Below, piece by piece: positions 16,024-25,739 of a stretch of 64,000 nucleotides of DNA (position 1 is the first letter of the stretch; every line of letters begins with the position of its first letter). The notes beneath the pieces are model-generated. The model worked only from the letters and a program-made list of their open reading frames with translations, made no database searches and was not told where the DNA came from. The position numbers and the translations under genes are program-made. The DNA is from Burkholderia territorii (GTDB lineage Bacteria > Pseudomonadota > Gammaproteobacteria > Burkholderiales > Burkholderiaceae): the NCBI RefSeq assembly GCF_902833055.1, contig NZ_CADFEJ010000004.1, positions 403,801 through 467,800 of the forward strand, in the 5' to 3' direction.

Positions 16024-17787
16024 ATGAACATGCCCAGCGCGGAATTCTCCACGTCGGAACCCCTTTCCCCTCCCGATAGCGACTCCATCGGCGCCACCGT
16101 GCTCATGAAGGCACTGGCCGACGAGAACGTCGAATTCATCTGGGGCTATCCCGGCGGCTCGGTACTCTACATCTACGACGAGCTTTACAAGCAGGACAAG
16201 ATTCAGCACGTGCTGGTGCGCCACGAACAGGCGGCCGTGCACGCAGCCGATGCGTATGCGCGCTCCACCGGCAACGTCGGCGTCTGTCTCGTGACGTCCG
16301 GCCCCGGTGTCACCAACGCGGTGACCGGCATTGCAACGGCATACATGGATTCGATCCCGATGGTCGTGATCAGCGGCCAGGTGCCGACTGCCGCGATCGG
16401 CCAGGACGCGTTCCAGGAATGCGACACGGTCGGCATCACGCGTCCGTGCGTGAAGCACAACTTCCTCGTGAAGGACGTGCGCGACCTCGCGGAAACCGTC
16501 AAGAAGGCGTTCTACATCGCCCGCACCGGCCGCCCGGGCCCGGTGCTGATCGACATCCCGAAGGACATCTCGAAGACCCCGTGCCAGTACGAGCCGGTCA
16601 AGAGCGTGTCGCTGCGCTCGTACAACCCCGTGACGAAAGGCCATTCGGGCCAGATCCGCAAGGCCGTGTCGTTGCTGCTGTCGGCGAAGCGTCCTTATAT
16701 CTACACGGGCGGCGGCATCATCCTCGCCGACGCGTCGCGCGAACTGAACCAGTTCGCCGACCTGCTCGGCTACCCGGTCACGAACACGCTGATGGGCCTT
16801 GGCGGCTATCGCGCGTCGGACAGGAAATTCCTCGGCATGCTCGGCATGCACGGCACCTACGAAGCGAACATGGCGATGCAGCACTGCGACGTGCTGATCG
16901 CGATCGGCGCCCGCTTCGACGACCGCGTGATCGGCGACCCGGCGCACTTCGCGTCGCGCCCGCGCAAGATCATCCACATCGACATCGACCCGTCGTCGAT
17001 TTCGAAGCGCGTGAAGGTCGACATCCCGATCGTCGGCGACGTGAAGGAAGTGCTGAAGGAGCTGATCGAGCAGCTGCAGACGGCCGAGCATGGCCCCGAC
17101 ACCGAGGCGCTCGCGCAATGGTGGAAGGACATCGAGAGCTGGCGTTCGAAGGACTGCCTGAAGTTCGACCGCGAAAGCGAGATCATCAAGCCGCAGTACG
17201 TGGTCGAGAAGGCCTGGGAGCTGACGGACGGCAACGCGTTCGTGTGCTCGGACGTCGGCCAGCACCAGATGTGGGCCGCGCAGTTCTACCGTTTCAACAC
17301 GCCGCGTCGCTGGATCAACTCCGGCGGCCTCGGCACGATGGGCTTCGGCCTGCCGGCAGCGATGGGCGTCAAGATGGCGCACCCGGACGACGACGTGCTG
17401 TGCATCACGGGCGAAGGCTCGATCCAGATGTGCATCCAGGAACTGTCGACCTGCCTGCAGTACGACACGCCCGTGAAGATCATTTCGCTGAACAACCGCT
17501 ATCTCGGCATGGTCCGCCAGTGGCAGCAGATCGAATACAGCAAGCGCTATTCGCATTCGTACATGGATGCGCTGCCTGACTTCGTGAAGCTCGCCGAGGC
17601 ATACGGCCACGTCGGCATGCGGATCGAAAAGACCTCGGATGTGGAGCCGGCGCTGAAGGAAGCGCTGCGCCTGAAGGACCGCACCGTGTTTCTCGACTTC
17701 CAGACCGATCCGACCGAAAACGTCTGGCCGATGGTACAGGCCGGCAAGGGCATCACCGAGATGCTGCTCGGATCGGAAGATCTGTAA
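16024..17787 (+). CDS. ilvI: Acetolactate synthase, large (catalytic) subunit
   Basis: 587 residues, the normal length. It joins two pyruvates, or pyruvate and 2-oxobutyrate, in the first common step of valine, leucine and isoleucine synthesis, with thiamine diphosphate, FAD and magnesium. Glu68 (Arg-His-Glu-Gln-Ala-Ala) is the cofactor-activating residue. The thiamine diphosphate motif near 463 begins Gly-Glu-Gly-Ser-Ile-Gln rather than the common Gly-Asp-Gly, and ends Leu-Asn-Asn. The ATG at 16024 follows an AAAGGT ribosome binding site; in-frame codons upstream lack one. It is the first gene of ilvIHC. Confidence 0.96.
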   Translation: MNMPSAEFSTSEPLSPPDSDSIGATVLMKALADENVEFIWGYPGGSVLYIYDELYKQDKIQHVLVRHEQAAVHAADAYARSTGNVGVCLVTSGPGVTNAVTGIATAYMDSIPMVVISGQVPTAAIGQDAFQECDTVGITRPCVKHNFLVKDVRDLAETVKKAFYIARTGRPGPVLIDIPKDISKTPCQYEPVKSVSLRSYNPVTKGHSGQIRKAVSLLLSAKRPYIYTGGGIILADASRELNQFADLLGYPVTNTLMGLGGYRASDRKFLGMLGMHGTYEANMAMQHCDVLIAIGARFDDRVIGDPAHFASRPRKIIHIDIDPSSISKRVKVDIPIVGDVKEVLKELIEQLQTAEHGPDTEALAQWWKDIESWRSKDCLKFDRESEIIKPQYVVEKAWELTDGNAFVCSDVGQHQMWAAQFYRFNTPRRWINSGGLGTMGFGLPAAMGVKMAHPDDDVLCITGEGSIQMCIQELSTCLQYDTPVKIISLNNRYLGMVRQWQQIEYSKRYSHSYMDALPDFVKLAEAYGHVGMRIEKTSDVEPALKEALRLKDRTVFLDFQTDPTENVWPMVQAGKGITEMLLGSEDL

Positions 17788-17898
17788 CGGCGCGACGCGC
17801 GCGCGGGCCGAAGCGGCCGCCTTCACGAAGGGCGGTGCGGCATCGGGCGGTGCGCGGCGCGAGTGAATCGACACGGACACATTCTGGAAGAAGCGAAC
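17788..17898 (+). promoter_or_regulatory. Structured ilvI-ilvH intercistronic region
   Basis: This 111-base gap is unusually GC-rich and can fold: GGCC-GAAGC-GGCC, then CCGCCTT with AGGGCGG around CACGA. Subunit genes of acetolactate synthase are often nearly adjacent, so a gap of this size is unexpected. A cis-acting RNA is possible, and an 'ilvH RNA motif' has been described in beta-proteobacteria, but I cannot match it from memory. Confidence 0.3.
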
Positions 17899-18390
17899 AT
17901 GAGACACATCATTTCCGTCCTGCTGGAAAACGAACCGGGCGCGCTGTCGCGCGTGGTCGGTCTGTTTTCCGCACGCGGCTACAACATCGAAACCTTGACG
18001 GTGGCGCCGACCGAAGACCAATCGCTGTCGCGGCTGACCATCGTTTCCATTGGCTCGGACGACGTGATCGAACAGATCACGAAGCATCTGAACCGCCTGA
18101 TCGAGGTGGTGAAAGTGGTGGACCTGACCGACGGTGCACACATCGAACGCGAGCTGATGCTGATCAAGGTACGTGCAGTGGGCAAGGAGCGCGAAGAAAT
18201 GAAGCGGATGTCGGACATTTTCCGCGGCCGCATCATCGACGTGACCGAAAAGACCTACACGATCGAATTGACGGGCGCGAGCGACAAGCTCGACGCATTC
18301 ATCCAGGGGCTGGACGCGACCGCGATCCTAGAGACCGTGCGTACCGGCAGCTCCGGCATCGGACGCGGCGAGCGCATCCTGAAGGTGTGA
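17899..18390 (+). CDS. ilvH: Acetolactate synthase, small (regulatory) subunit
   Basis: 163 residues, full length. An N-terminal ACT domain (about 4-75) holds the valine-sensing part with Asn-Glu-Pro-Gly-Ala-Leu-Ser-Arg and Arg-Gly-Tyr-Asn-Ile-Glu-Thr-Leu-Thr-Val; the C-terminal half is the ferredoxin-like domain typical of IlvH. It activates the large subunit and makes it sensitive to valine feedback. The ATG follows GGAAGAAG, a good ribosome binding site, while an ATG at 17863 would add twelve residues with no family likeness. Confidence 0.96.
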   Translation: MRHIISVLLENEPGALSRVVGLFSARGYNIETLTVAPTEDQSLSRLTIVSIGSDDVIEQITKHLNRLIEVVKVVDLTDGAHIERELMLIKVRAVGKEREEMKRMSDIFRGRIIDVTEKTYTIELTGASDKLDAFIQGLDATAILETVRTGSSGIGRGERILKV

Positions 18391-18487
18391 TGCCGATATT
18401 GCAGAAAAGGCACGCCGAAGGCACGCCGGGTGCGCCGTCATGTCCCGGCCCGCAGTACTCCATCCGAACGAATTGTTGAATTTTTGA

Positions 18488-19522
<1,035 letters not shown>

Positions 19523-19566
19523 GCACGCCGTGCTGTTCCGGCCCTTCGAGTGGAGGGTCGGTATCA

Positions 19567-19605
19567 AAAAGCCGTCCGAAGGCAGCAGTGCCCCGGGCGG
19601 CTTTT
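19567..19605 (+). terminator. Intrinsic terminator after ilvC
   Basis: AAAAGCCGTCCG pairs with CGGGCGGCTTTT (12 bp including one G-U), and the loop contains a second small hairpin GGCA-GCAG-TGCC. The 3' arm ends in a short T-tract. Confidence 0.8.
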
Positions 19606-19649
19606 GCTATCCTACGGGCTTTGCAATTCACCGAACACCGAACGAACCC

Positions 19650-20294
19650 ATGAACTATCCTCATCCGATCATCGCGCGCGAAGGCTGGCCGTTCATCGCG
19701 ATTGCAGCCGTCATCGCGTTGTTGATCCACGCCGTCGGGGGCTTCGGCTTCGCGTGGCCGTTCTGGCTGCTGCTCGTCTTCGTCGTCCAGTTCTTCCGCG
19801 ATCCGCAGCGCCCGATCCCGGCGCAGCCGAACGCGGTGCTGTGCCCGGCGGACGGCCGCATCGTCGCCGTCGAGACCGCCCAGGATCCGTACGCGAATCG
19901 CGAAGCGCTGAAGATCAGCGTGTTCATGAACGTCTTCAACGTCCATTCGCAGCGTTCGCCGGTCGACGGTGCGGTCACCAAGGTCGAATACTTCCCGGGC
20001 GCTTTCCTGAACGCGGCGATCGACAAGGCGTCGACCGAGAACGAACGCAACGCGGTCGTGATCCAGACGGCGAGCGGCAAGACCGTCACCGCCGTGCAGA
20101 TCGCAGGCCTCATCGCCCGCCGGATCCTCTGCTACGTGCGTGCGGGCGAGCCGCTGTCGCGCGGTCAGCGCTACGGTTTCATCCGCTTCGGTTCGCGCGT
20201 CGACGTGTACCTGCCGCTCGGCAGCCGCGCGAAGGTGTCGATCGGCGAGAAGGTCTACGCGTCGTCGACGATCCTCGCCGAGCTCGAACAGTAA
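19650..20294 (+). CDS. psd: Phosphatidylserine decarboxylase proenzyme (short form)
   Basis: 214 residues, the usual size for the short type II-like enzyme. Two hydrophobic segments (about 14-32 and 36-50) anchor it in the inner membrane. Cys-Pro-Ala-Asp-Gly-Arg (65-70) and Phe-Asn-Val-His-Ser-Gln-Arg (96-102) are conserved, and Arg-Phe-Gly-Ser-Arg (179-183) holds the self-cleavage site, where Ser182 becomes the pyruvoyl group. It converts phosphatidylserine to phosphatidylethanolamine. With pssA 15 bases downstream it forms the two-step phosphatidylethanolamine pathway. The chosen ATG gives the family's N-terminus. Confidence 0.95.
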   Translation: MNYPHPIIAREGWPFIAIAAVIALLIHAVGGFGFAWPFWLLLVFVVQFFRDPQRPIPAQPNAVLCPADGRIVAVETAQDPYANREALKISVFMNVFNVHSQRSPVDGAVTKVEYFPGAFLNAAIDKASTENERNAVVIQTASGKTVTAVQIAGLIARRILCYVRAGEPLSRGQRYGFIRFGSRVDVYLPLGSRAKVSIGEKVYASSTILAELEQ

Positions 20295-20309
20295 GCGGCG
20301 GGACGCACG

Positions 20310-21182
20310 ATGGCCGCATTCAAACCGCGTCGGCCGCGCAACGGCTCCGGCCAGACGCCACGCCCGTTCCGCCGCAACAAGGTGATGGCGTCCGATCCGG
20401 CGCCCATCGAAAGCCGCCGCGCCGCGCGCCAGCGGTTCCTCAAGACGCGCGGCATCTATCTGCTGCCGAACGCGTTCACGACCGCCGCGCTGTTCTGCGG
20501 CTTCTTCGCGGTCGTGCAGGCGATGAACGTGCGCTTCGAGATCGCCGCGATAGCGATCTTCGTCGCGATGGTGCTGGACGGGATGGACGGGCGCGTCGCG
20601 CGGATGACGCATACGCAAAGCGCGTTCGGCGAACAGTTCGACAGCCTGTCGGACATGGTGTCGTTCGGCGTCGCGCCGGCGCTCGTGATGTACGAGTGGG
20701 TGCTGAAGGATCTCGGCCGCTGGGGCTGGCTCGCCGCGTTCGTCTATTGTTCGGGCGCCGCGCTGCGTCTCGCGCGCTTCAACACGAACATCGGCGTCGT
20801 CGACAAGCGCTTCTTCCAGGGGCTGCCGAGCCCGGCCGCCGCCGCGCTGATCGCCGGCTTCGTGTGGCTCGCGACCGACAACCGCGTGCCGATGAAGCTC
20901 GGCTGGCTGCCGTGGGTCGCCTTCGCGCTGACGATCTATGCAGGCGTGACGATGGTGTCGAACGCGCCGTTCTACAGCGGCAAGGCGCTCGACGTGCGGC
21001 ACCGCGTGCCGTTCGCGGCGATCCTGCTGGTCGTCGTCGCGTTCGTGCTCGTGTCGTCCGATCCGCCGTTGATGCTGTTCTGCCTGTTCGTGCTGTACGG
21101 GCTGTCCGGCTACGTGTTCTGGGCCTACATGGCCGTGCGCGGACGGGCGAACCCCGCGCGCTCGTCGCAGCGCGATCACTGA
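20310..21182 (+). CDS. pssA: CDP-diacylglycerol-serine O-phosphatidyltransferase
   Basis: 290 residues. After a basic 45-residue N-terminus come about seven membrane helices and the complete CDP-alcohol phosphotransferase motif Asp90-x2-Asp93-Gly-x2-Ala-Arg98-x8-Gly107-x3-Asp111-x3-Asp115, which binds CDP-diacylglycerol and metal. It makes phosphatidylserine, the substrate of the upstream Psd. The short distance between the two genes and the strong terminator after this one mark a psd-pssA operon. Confidence 0.95.
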   Translation: MAAFKPRRPRNGSGQTPRPFRRNKVMASDPAPIESRRAARQRFLKTRGIYLLPNAFTTAALFCGFFAVVQAMNVRFEIAAIAIFVAMVLDGMDGRVARMTHTQSAFGEQFDSLSDMVSFGVAPALVMYEWVLKDLGRWGWLAAFVYCSGAALRLARFNTNIGVVDKRFFQGLPSPAAAALIAGFVWLATDNRVPMKLGWLPWVAFALTIYAGVTMVSNAPFYSGKALDVRHRVPFAAILLVVVAFVLVSSDPPLMLFCLFVLYGLSGYVFWAYMAVRGRANPARSSQRDH

Positions 21183-21199
21183 CGCGCAACCTGCCCGGC

Positions 21200-21227
21200 A
21201 ACGGCGGCCTCGAGGCCGCCGTTTTCA
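21200..21227 (+). terminator. Intrinsic terminator after pssA
   Basis: A 24-base perfect palindrome built from AACGGCGGCCTC and its complement is followed by TTC and, a little further on, CCCCTTTTT. It closes psd-pssA. Confidence 0.75.
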
Positions 21228-21276
21228 TTTGCCCCTTTTTCGCACGGCGCGGCCCGGCATCGCGGGTGCCGTCCGA

Positions 21277-21305
21277 TTGCGCACCCAGCGGAATGCCGCT
21301 ATAGT
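21277..21305 (+). promoter_or_regulatory. Promoter of the leuA leader
   Basis: TTGCGC, exactly 17 bases, TATAGT. Initiation 7-8 bases after the -10 box falls at 21312-21313, on or next to the ATG of the leucine-rich leader peptide. The rest of the 313-base gap between pssA and leuA is the pssA terminator, the leader peptide and an untranslated stretch with one hairpin. Confidence 0.7.
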
Positions 21306-21312
21306 CTTCGGC

Positions 21313-21393
21313 ATGACTGCATTTTCCCGCCTCTCCCTCCTCCTAGCCGGTGCGCCGCTACGCGCGCTAGCTTTGGCGCGCCTGCCGCGCTGA
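21313..21393 (+). CDS. Leucine-rich leader peptide of leuA (26 aa), probably leaderless
   Basis: A 26-codon frame, ATG 21313 to TGA 21391-21393, with eight leucines including Leu9-Leu10-Leu11. The leucine codons are three CTC, three CTA, one TTG and one CTG; CTA is rare in such a GC-rich genome, so ribosomes would stall when charged tRNA-Leu is short. This is the layout of an attenuation leader for leucine synthesis genes. There is no ribosome binding site, and the promoter predicts an mRNA starting at or next to the ATG, so translation is probably leaderless. The CTCTCCCTCCTCC codon run also resembles an anti-Shine-Dalgarno sequence. Confidence 0.7.
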   Translation: MTAFSRLSLLLAGAPLRALALARLPR

Positions 21394-21430
21394 CCGTTCT
21401 CGCCCTCCGTCAAGCCTCGTCTGTTGTTGA

Positions 21431-21449
21431 GCGTCGCCAGCGGTGGCGC
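21431..21449 (+). promoter_or_regulatory. Hairpin between leader peptide and leuA
   Basis: GCGTCGCC pairs with GGTGGCGC (two G-U pairs) around AGC. No T-tract follows, so it is not a standard terminator; it could be one arm of a switch acting on transcription or on the leuA ribosome binding site (CTGGAG, 21484-21489). Confidence 0.4.
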
Positions 21450-21495
21450 GATCTCATTACGTTTGATTCCCGTATAAAGAGCCCTGGAGCCCCCC

Positions 21496-23040
21496 ATGAC
21501 AGACAAGCTGATCATTTTCGATACGACGTTGCGTGACGGTGAACAATCGCCCGGCGCGTCGATGACGAAGGAAGAGAAAATCCGCATCGCGAAGCATCTC
21601 GAGCGGATGAAGGTCGACGTGATCGAGGCCGGTTTCGCGGCCAGCTCGAACGGCGATTTCGACGCGATCCACACGATCGCCGGCCTGGTGAAGGACAGCA
21701 CGATCTGCTCGCTGGCGCGCGCCAACGACAAGGACATCCAGCGTGCGGCCGACGCACTGAAGCCGGCCAACAGCTCTCGGATCCACACGTTCATCGCGAC
21801 GTCGCCGCTGCACATGGAGAAGAAGCTGCGGATGACGCCGGACCAGGTGTTCGAGCAGGCGCGCCTCGCGGTGCGCTTCGCGCGCAAGTTCACCGACAAC
21901 GTCGAATTCTCGCCGGAAGACGGCAGCCGTTCGGATCTCGACTTCCTGTGCCGTGTGCTGGAAGCCGTGATCGCCGAAGGCGCGACGACGATCAACATCG
22001 CCGACACGGTCGGCTACGGCGTGCCGGAGCTCTACGGCAACCTCGTGAAGACGCTGCGCGAGCGCATTCCGAACTCGGACAAGGCGATTTTCTCCGTGCA
22101 CTGCCACAACGACCTCGGGATGGCGGTGGCGAACTCGCTCGCCGGCGTGAAGATCGGCGGTGCGCGGCAGATCGAATGCACGATCAATGGTCTCGGCGAG
22201 CGCGCGGGCAACACGTCGCTCGAGGAAATCGTGATGGCCGTGAAGACCCGCAAGGATTACTTCGGCCTCGACGTCGGCATCGACACGACGCAGATCGTGC
22301 CGACGTCGAAGCTCGTGTCGCAGATCACCGGTTTCGTCGTGCAGCCGAACAAGGCCGTGGTCGGCGCAAACGCATTCGCGCACGCGTCGGGCATCCACCA
22401 GGACGGCGTGCTGAAGGCGCGCGACACCTACGAGATCATGCGCGCGGAAGACGTGGGCTGGACCGCGAACAAGATCGTGCTCGGCAAGCTGTCGGGCCGC
22501 AACGCGTTCAAGCAGCGTCTGCAGGAACTCGGCGTGTCGCTCGACAGCGAAGCCGAACTGAACGCCGCGTTCATGCGCTTCAAGGACCTCGCCGATCGCA
22601 AGGCCGAGATCTTCGACGAAGACATCATCGCGATCGTCTCCGAGGAATCGGCGCTTGCGCAGGAGCAGGAGCACTTCAAGTTCGTGTCGCTGTCGCAGCG
22701 TTCGGAGACGGGCGAGCAGCCGCAAGCGAAGATCGTCTTCGCGGTCGAAGGCAAGGAAGTGACCGGCGAGGCACGCGGCAACGGGCCGGTCGACGCGACG
22801 TTCAACGCGATCGAGGGCGAAGTCGGCAGCGGTTCCGAACTGCTGCTGTATTCGGTGAACGCGATCACGACCGGCACGCAGGCGCAGGGTGAAGTGACCG
22901 TCCGGCTGTCGAAGAGCGGGCGGATCGTCAACGGCGTCGGCACCGATCCGGACATCGTCGCGGCCTCCGCGAAGGCGTACATCTCGGCGCTGAACAAGCT
23001 GCATTCGAAGGACGACAAGGTCAACCCGCAGCGCTCGTAA
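21496..23040 (+). CDS. leuA: 2-isopropylmalate synthase
   Basis: 514 residues. The TIM-barrel starts with [10 protein letters not shown] (Arg and Asp catalytic), has the metal-binding His-Cys-His-Asn-Asp block near 200-205 and Asn-Gly-Leu-Gly-Glu-Arg-Ala-Gly-Asn. The C-terminal allosteric domain (about 390-510) is present, so leucine feedback is expected. It condenses 2-oxoisovalerate with acetyl-CoA, the first committed step to leucine. leuA stands alone here, about 2 kb after ilvC, with its own promoter and leucine-rich leader. Confidence 0.96.
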   Translation: MTDKLIIFDTTLRDGEQSPGASMTKEEKIRIAKHLERMKVDVIEAGFAASSNGDFDAIHTIAGLVKDSTICSLARANDKDIQRAADALKPANSSRIHTFIATSPLHMEKKLRMTPDQVFEQARLAVRFARKFTDNVEFSPEDGSRSDLDFLCRVLEAVIAEGATTINIADTVGYGVPELYGNLVKTLRERIPNSDKAIFSVHCHNDLGMAVANSLAGVKIGGARQIECTINGLGERAGNTSLEEIVMAVKTRKDYFGLDVGIDTTQIVPTSKLVSQITGFVVQPNKAVVGANAFAHASGIHQDGVLKARDTYEIMRAEDVGWTANKIVLGKLSGRNAFKQRLQELGVSLDSEAELNAAFMRFKDLADRKAEIFDEDIIAIVSEESALAQEQEHFKFVSLSQRSETGEQPQAKIVFAVEGKEVTGEARGNGPVDATFNAIEGEVGSGSELLLYSVNAITTGTQAQGEVTVRLSKSGRIVNGVGTDPDIVAASAKAYISALNKLHSKDDKVNPQRS

Positions 23041-23076
23041 GCGAAGCGCTGCGCGTCGAGCGTCCGACGCACACCA

Positions 23077-23112
23077 AACGCCCCGTGCGGCCTTGCGCCG
23101 CCGGGGCGTTTT
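23077..23112 (+). terminator. Intrinsic terminator after leuA
   Basis: AACGCCCCG (23077-23085) pairs with CGGGGCGTT (23102-23110), with a further GC helix in the loop and TTTTC at the 3' end. It separates leuA from the convergent SulP gene. Confidence 0.75.
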
Positions 23113-23124
23113 CGCATGCGCCGC

Positions 23125-24675
23125 TCATTCGGCCGCCGGTGCGCGGAACTGCCAGCGGCGCGCGGCCGGGCGGGGCGCCGGGCTGCGGCGGCGAAATTCG
23201 ACTGCGATCCCGCGCCGCGGCGCATCGGCGACGAACGCGTCGAGCAGTTCCAGCACGTCGTGATCGATGTAGTCGGCGCGCGTCGCATCGATGATCACGG
23301 CCGCGCGGTCGGGAATGTGCCGCAGGTGATGCTTGACCTGCACCTTGCCGAGGAACGACACGTCCTTGCGGAACGACAGCAGGAAGTGGTCGTCGTGCTG
23401 CGCGAGCGTGACGGGGCTTTTCAGGTTCGCCACTGCGACTGCCAGCACGCTGCACGCGAGTCCGAGCGCGATGCCGAACAGCAGGTCGACCGCCAGCACG
23501 CCCGCGATCGTCGCGGCGAACGGCACGAACGCGGCCGGGCCCTGCTTCAGCACCGAGCGGAACAACGCCGGTTTCGCGAGCTTGAAGCCGGTGTGGATCA
23601 GGATCGCGGCGAGGCTCGCGAGCGGGATCAGGTTGATCAGCCCGGTGAGCGCGAACACGCTGGCAAGCAGCAGGATCCCGTGCACGATCGCCGACATCCG
23701 GCTTTGCGCACCCGCGTGCACGTTCACCGAACTGCGCACGATCACCGACGTGATCGGCAGTCCGCCGACCGCGCCCGCGACGAGATTGCCGACGCCCTGC
23801 GCCTTCAGTTCGCGGTCCGGCTGGGTCGGCCGGCGCTTCGGATCGATCTGTTCGACCGCCTCCAGGCTCAGCAGCGTCTCGAGGCTCGCGACGACCGCGA
23901 GCGTGATCGCGACGCGCCATACGTCCGGATTGACCAGTTGCGCGAAGTTCGGGCCGAACTCGGCGTGCTTGAGCGACGCCGCGAGTGCCGCGAACGATTC
24001 GAGCTCCGGCAGCGTGACGCGATGTGCGGCGCCCGGCGCGACCGACGGTGCAACGACGCCGAGCGCGAGCGTCGCGCCGATGCCGAACACGACGACCGCG
24101 AGCGGCGCGGGCACCGAGCGCACCCAGCCGAAGCGCTTGAGCGCCGGCTGGTCCCACGCGATGAGCATGACGAGCGACACGAGTGCGATGGCCGTCGCGG
24201 CCCAGGCGGTCGGCAGGTTCGGCCATGACGCAAACGATTGCGCGGCCGGCCCGCCGATGCCGAATGCGAACGGAATCTGCTTGACGATCAGCAGCAGGCC
24301 GATCGCGGCGAGCATGCCCTTGATGACGGGCGACGGCACGTAAGCGGCGAAGCGGCCGGCGCGGAGCATGCCGAAGCCGAACTGCAGCACGCCGGACAGC
24401 AGCACCGCGAGCAGGAATGCGGAAAAGCTGCCGAGTTGCGCGATCCCTTCGACGACGATCACGACGAGGCCGGCGGCCGGTCCGCTGACCGACAGCGACG
24501 AGCCGCTCAGCAGCGCGACGACGATGCCGCCGACGATGCCGGACACGAGCCCGGCGAACGGCTCGACGCCGGATGCATTGGCGATGCCGAGACACAACGG
24601 CAGCGCGACGAGGAAAACGACGATACCGGCGACGATGTCGCGCGGCAGCGTGGAGAGGTGCTCGTTCAGTTTCAT
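23125..24675 (-). CDS. SulP family anion transporter, probably bicarbonate
   Basis: 516 residues from the ATG at 24675. About ten to twelve membrane helices follow an N-terminal Leu-Pro-x-Asp-x-x-Ala-Gly segment, and the C-terminal 100 residues resemble a STAS domain (Ala-Ala-Val-Ile-Ile-Asp-Ala-Thr-x-Ala-Asp-Tyr-Ile-Asp). SulP proteins carry sulfate, bicarbonate or dicarboxylates. A beta-carbonic anhydrase gene lies 35 bases upstream on the same strand, a pairing known for bicarbonate-handling SulP proteins, so bicarbonate is the best guess. The tail after the STAS part is Arg/Pro-rich. Confidence 0.88.
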   Translation of the reverse strand: MKLNEHLSTLPRDIVAGIVVFLVALPLCLGIANASGVEPFAGLVSGIVGGIVVALLSGSSLSVSGPAAGLVVIVVEGIAQLGSFSAFLLAVLLSGVLQFGFGMLRAGRFAAYVPSPVIKGMLAAIGLLLIVKQIPFAFGIGGPAAQSFASWPNLPTAWAATAIALVSLVMLIAWDQPALKRFGWVRSVPAPLAVVVFGIGATLALGVVAPSVAPGAAHRVTLPELESFAALAASLKHAEFGPNFAQLVNPDVWRVAITLAVVASLETLLSLEAVEQIDPKRRPTQPDRELKAQGVGNLVAGAVGGLPITSVIVRSSVNVHAGAQSRMSAIVHGILLLASVFALTGLINLIPLASLAAILIHTGFKLAKPALFRSVLKQGPAAFVPFAATIAGVLAVDLLFGIALGLACSVLAVAVANLKSPVTLAQHDDHFLLSFRKDVSFLGKVQVKHHLRHIPDRAAVIIDATRADYIDHDVLELLDAFVADAPRRGIAVEFRRRSPAPRPAARRWQFRAPAAE

Positions 24676-24710
24676 GGTTGGCGCAATTTCATTGGCGTAA
24701 GAGGGGCGGA

Positions 24711-25352
24711 TCAGCCGAGTGCGGCGGCCGTGGCGGCATGCTCCGGCTCGACTTCGACCGGGGCTGCCGTGTAGCCGGAGTCGAGTTCCTTCAGGCGGCC
24801 GTCGGCGAGCGAAAAGATCCAGCCGTGCACGAGCGGCGGCCGCTGCCGGCCGCGCACGATCGGCGACGCACGAAGCAGCCGCACCTGTTCGAGCACGTTG
24901 AGTTCGGCCAGGCGGTCGGCGGCCGCCGTGTCGTCGAGCCCGGCGAGCGCGTCGCGATGGCGCCGCGCAAGCGCGCACAGCGGCGCGATGCGGCGTGCAA
25001 CGTGCGGCAGGTCGGCGGGCGGCGGCAGCAGCGACGCGCGCACGCCGCCGCATCCGTAATGGCCGCACACGATCACGTGATCGACTTCGAGCACGCGCAC
25101 GGCGTACTCGAGCACGCTCGCCGAATTGTCGTCGTCGGGATGGAACAGGTTCGCGATGTTGCGATGGACGAACAGCTCGCCGGGCGCGCAGTGCGTGATG
25201 GTTTCGGCTGGCACCCGGCTGTCGGCGCAGCCGATCCACAGCACGCGCGGGTTCTGGCCGCGGGCAAGTGCCTCGAAGAAGCCGGGCGTGTGTTCGTGCG
25301 TCTCGCGGGCCCAGGCGATGTTGGCAACCAGCATGCTCTTGGGGCGATTCAT
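24711..25352 (-). CDS. can: Beta-class carbonic anhydrase
   Basis: 213 residues with the zinc site Cys42, Asp44-x-Arg46, His98 and Cys101 (Cys-Ala-Asp-Ser-Arg and His-Tyr-Gly-Cys-Gly) and the Glu-x3-His-Arg-Asn-Ile-Ala-Asn segment that follows. It interconverts CO2 and bicarbonate in the cytoplasm. It starts the operon with the SulP transporter, so the pair may set the bicarbonate pool for carboxylases. An AGGAGT ribosome binding site precedes the ATG. Nested inverted repeats lie 34-88 bases upstream. Confidence 0.95.
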   Translation of the reverse strand: MNRPKSMLVANIAWARETHEHTPGFFEALARGQNPRVLWIGCADSRVPAETITHCAPGELFVHRNIANLFHPDDDNSASVLEYAVRVLEVDHVIVCGHYGCGGVRASLLPPPADLPHVARRIAPLCALARRHRDALAGLDDTAAADRLAELNVLEQVRLLRASPIVRGRQRPPLVHGWIFSLADGRLKELDSGYTAAPVEVEPEHAATAAALG

Positions 25353-25385
25353 GAGGACTCCTTTCTGATAGGGGCAAACGGATAC

Positions 25386-25440
25386 CGGACGAAGTGGAGC
25401 AATATGATGCTTTCTAAATTGAAAGGTTCAATTTCGTCCG
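25386..25440. promoter_or_regulatory. Nested inverted repeats upstream of the carbonic anhydrase gene
   Basis: AAATTGAA-AGG-TTCAATTT (25416-25434) is a perfect palindrome, and CGGACGAA (25386-25393) pairs with TTCGTCCG (25433-25440) around it. This may be an operator or a leader hairpin for the carbonic anhydrase-SulP operon. The remainder of the 387-base gap to 25739 is relatively A/T-rich and contains only the terminator at 25660-25705. Confidence 0.4.
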
Positions 25441-25659
25441 ATATTAGGGGTATGCCCTAACGTCTGGTGCCATTGATACAAATTGTTTCAACTGGATCTG
25501 ACGAGGTGCATCGAATGCACCAATAGAACGCACGATATGTATCGTGCATGCCTTTTCCCGCTGGCGCCCATGTGGCAAGGGGTTCCGCATGATGCTGCCG
25601 GTGCGGCGCGAATCGGAAAGGATTGCCGCATCGAATGGGAAGTTAATCGAATATGACGG

Positions 25660-25705
25660 AAAAAATGAAAATGGCCATTCACGCAATAATTCGTGAATGG
25701 CCATT
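25660..25705 (-). terminator. Intrinsic terminator after the lipoprotein gene
   Basis: A perfect 14-bp stem, AATGGCCATTCACG and its complement with an 8-base A/T loop, followed on the minus strand by TTCATTTTTTCC. It ends transcription of the lipoprotein gene at 25740. Confidence 0.85.
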
Positions 25706-25739
25706 GTGAAAATTGCGTATGAACGCGCAATCGATCCGA

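Noticed and set aside
25488..25730. Possible 80-residue minus-strand gene between carbonic anhydrase and the lipoprotein.
   Set aside because: It runs through the perfect 14-bp terminator hairpin of the lipoprotein gene, has no ribosome binding site and no family resemblance.
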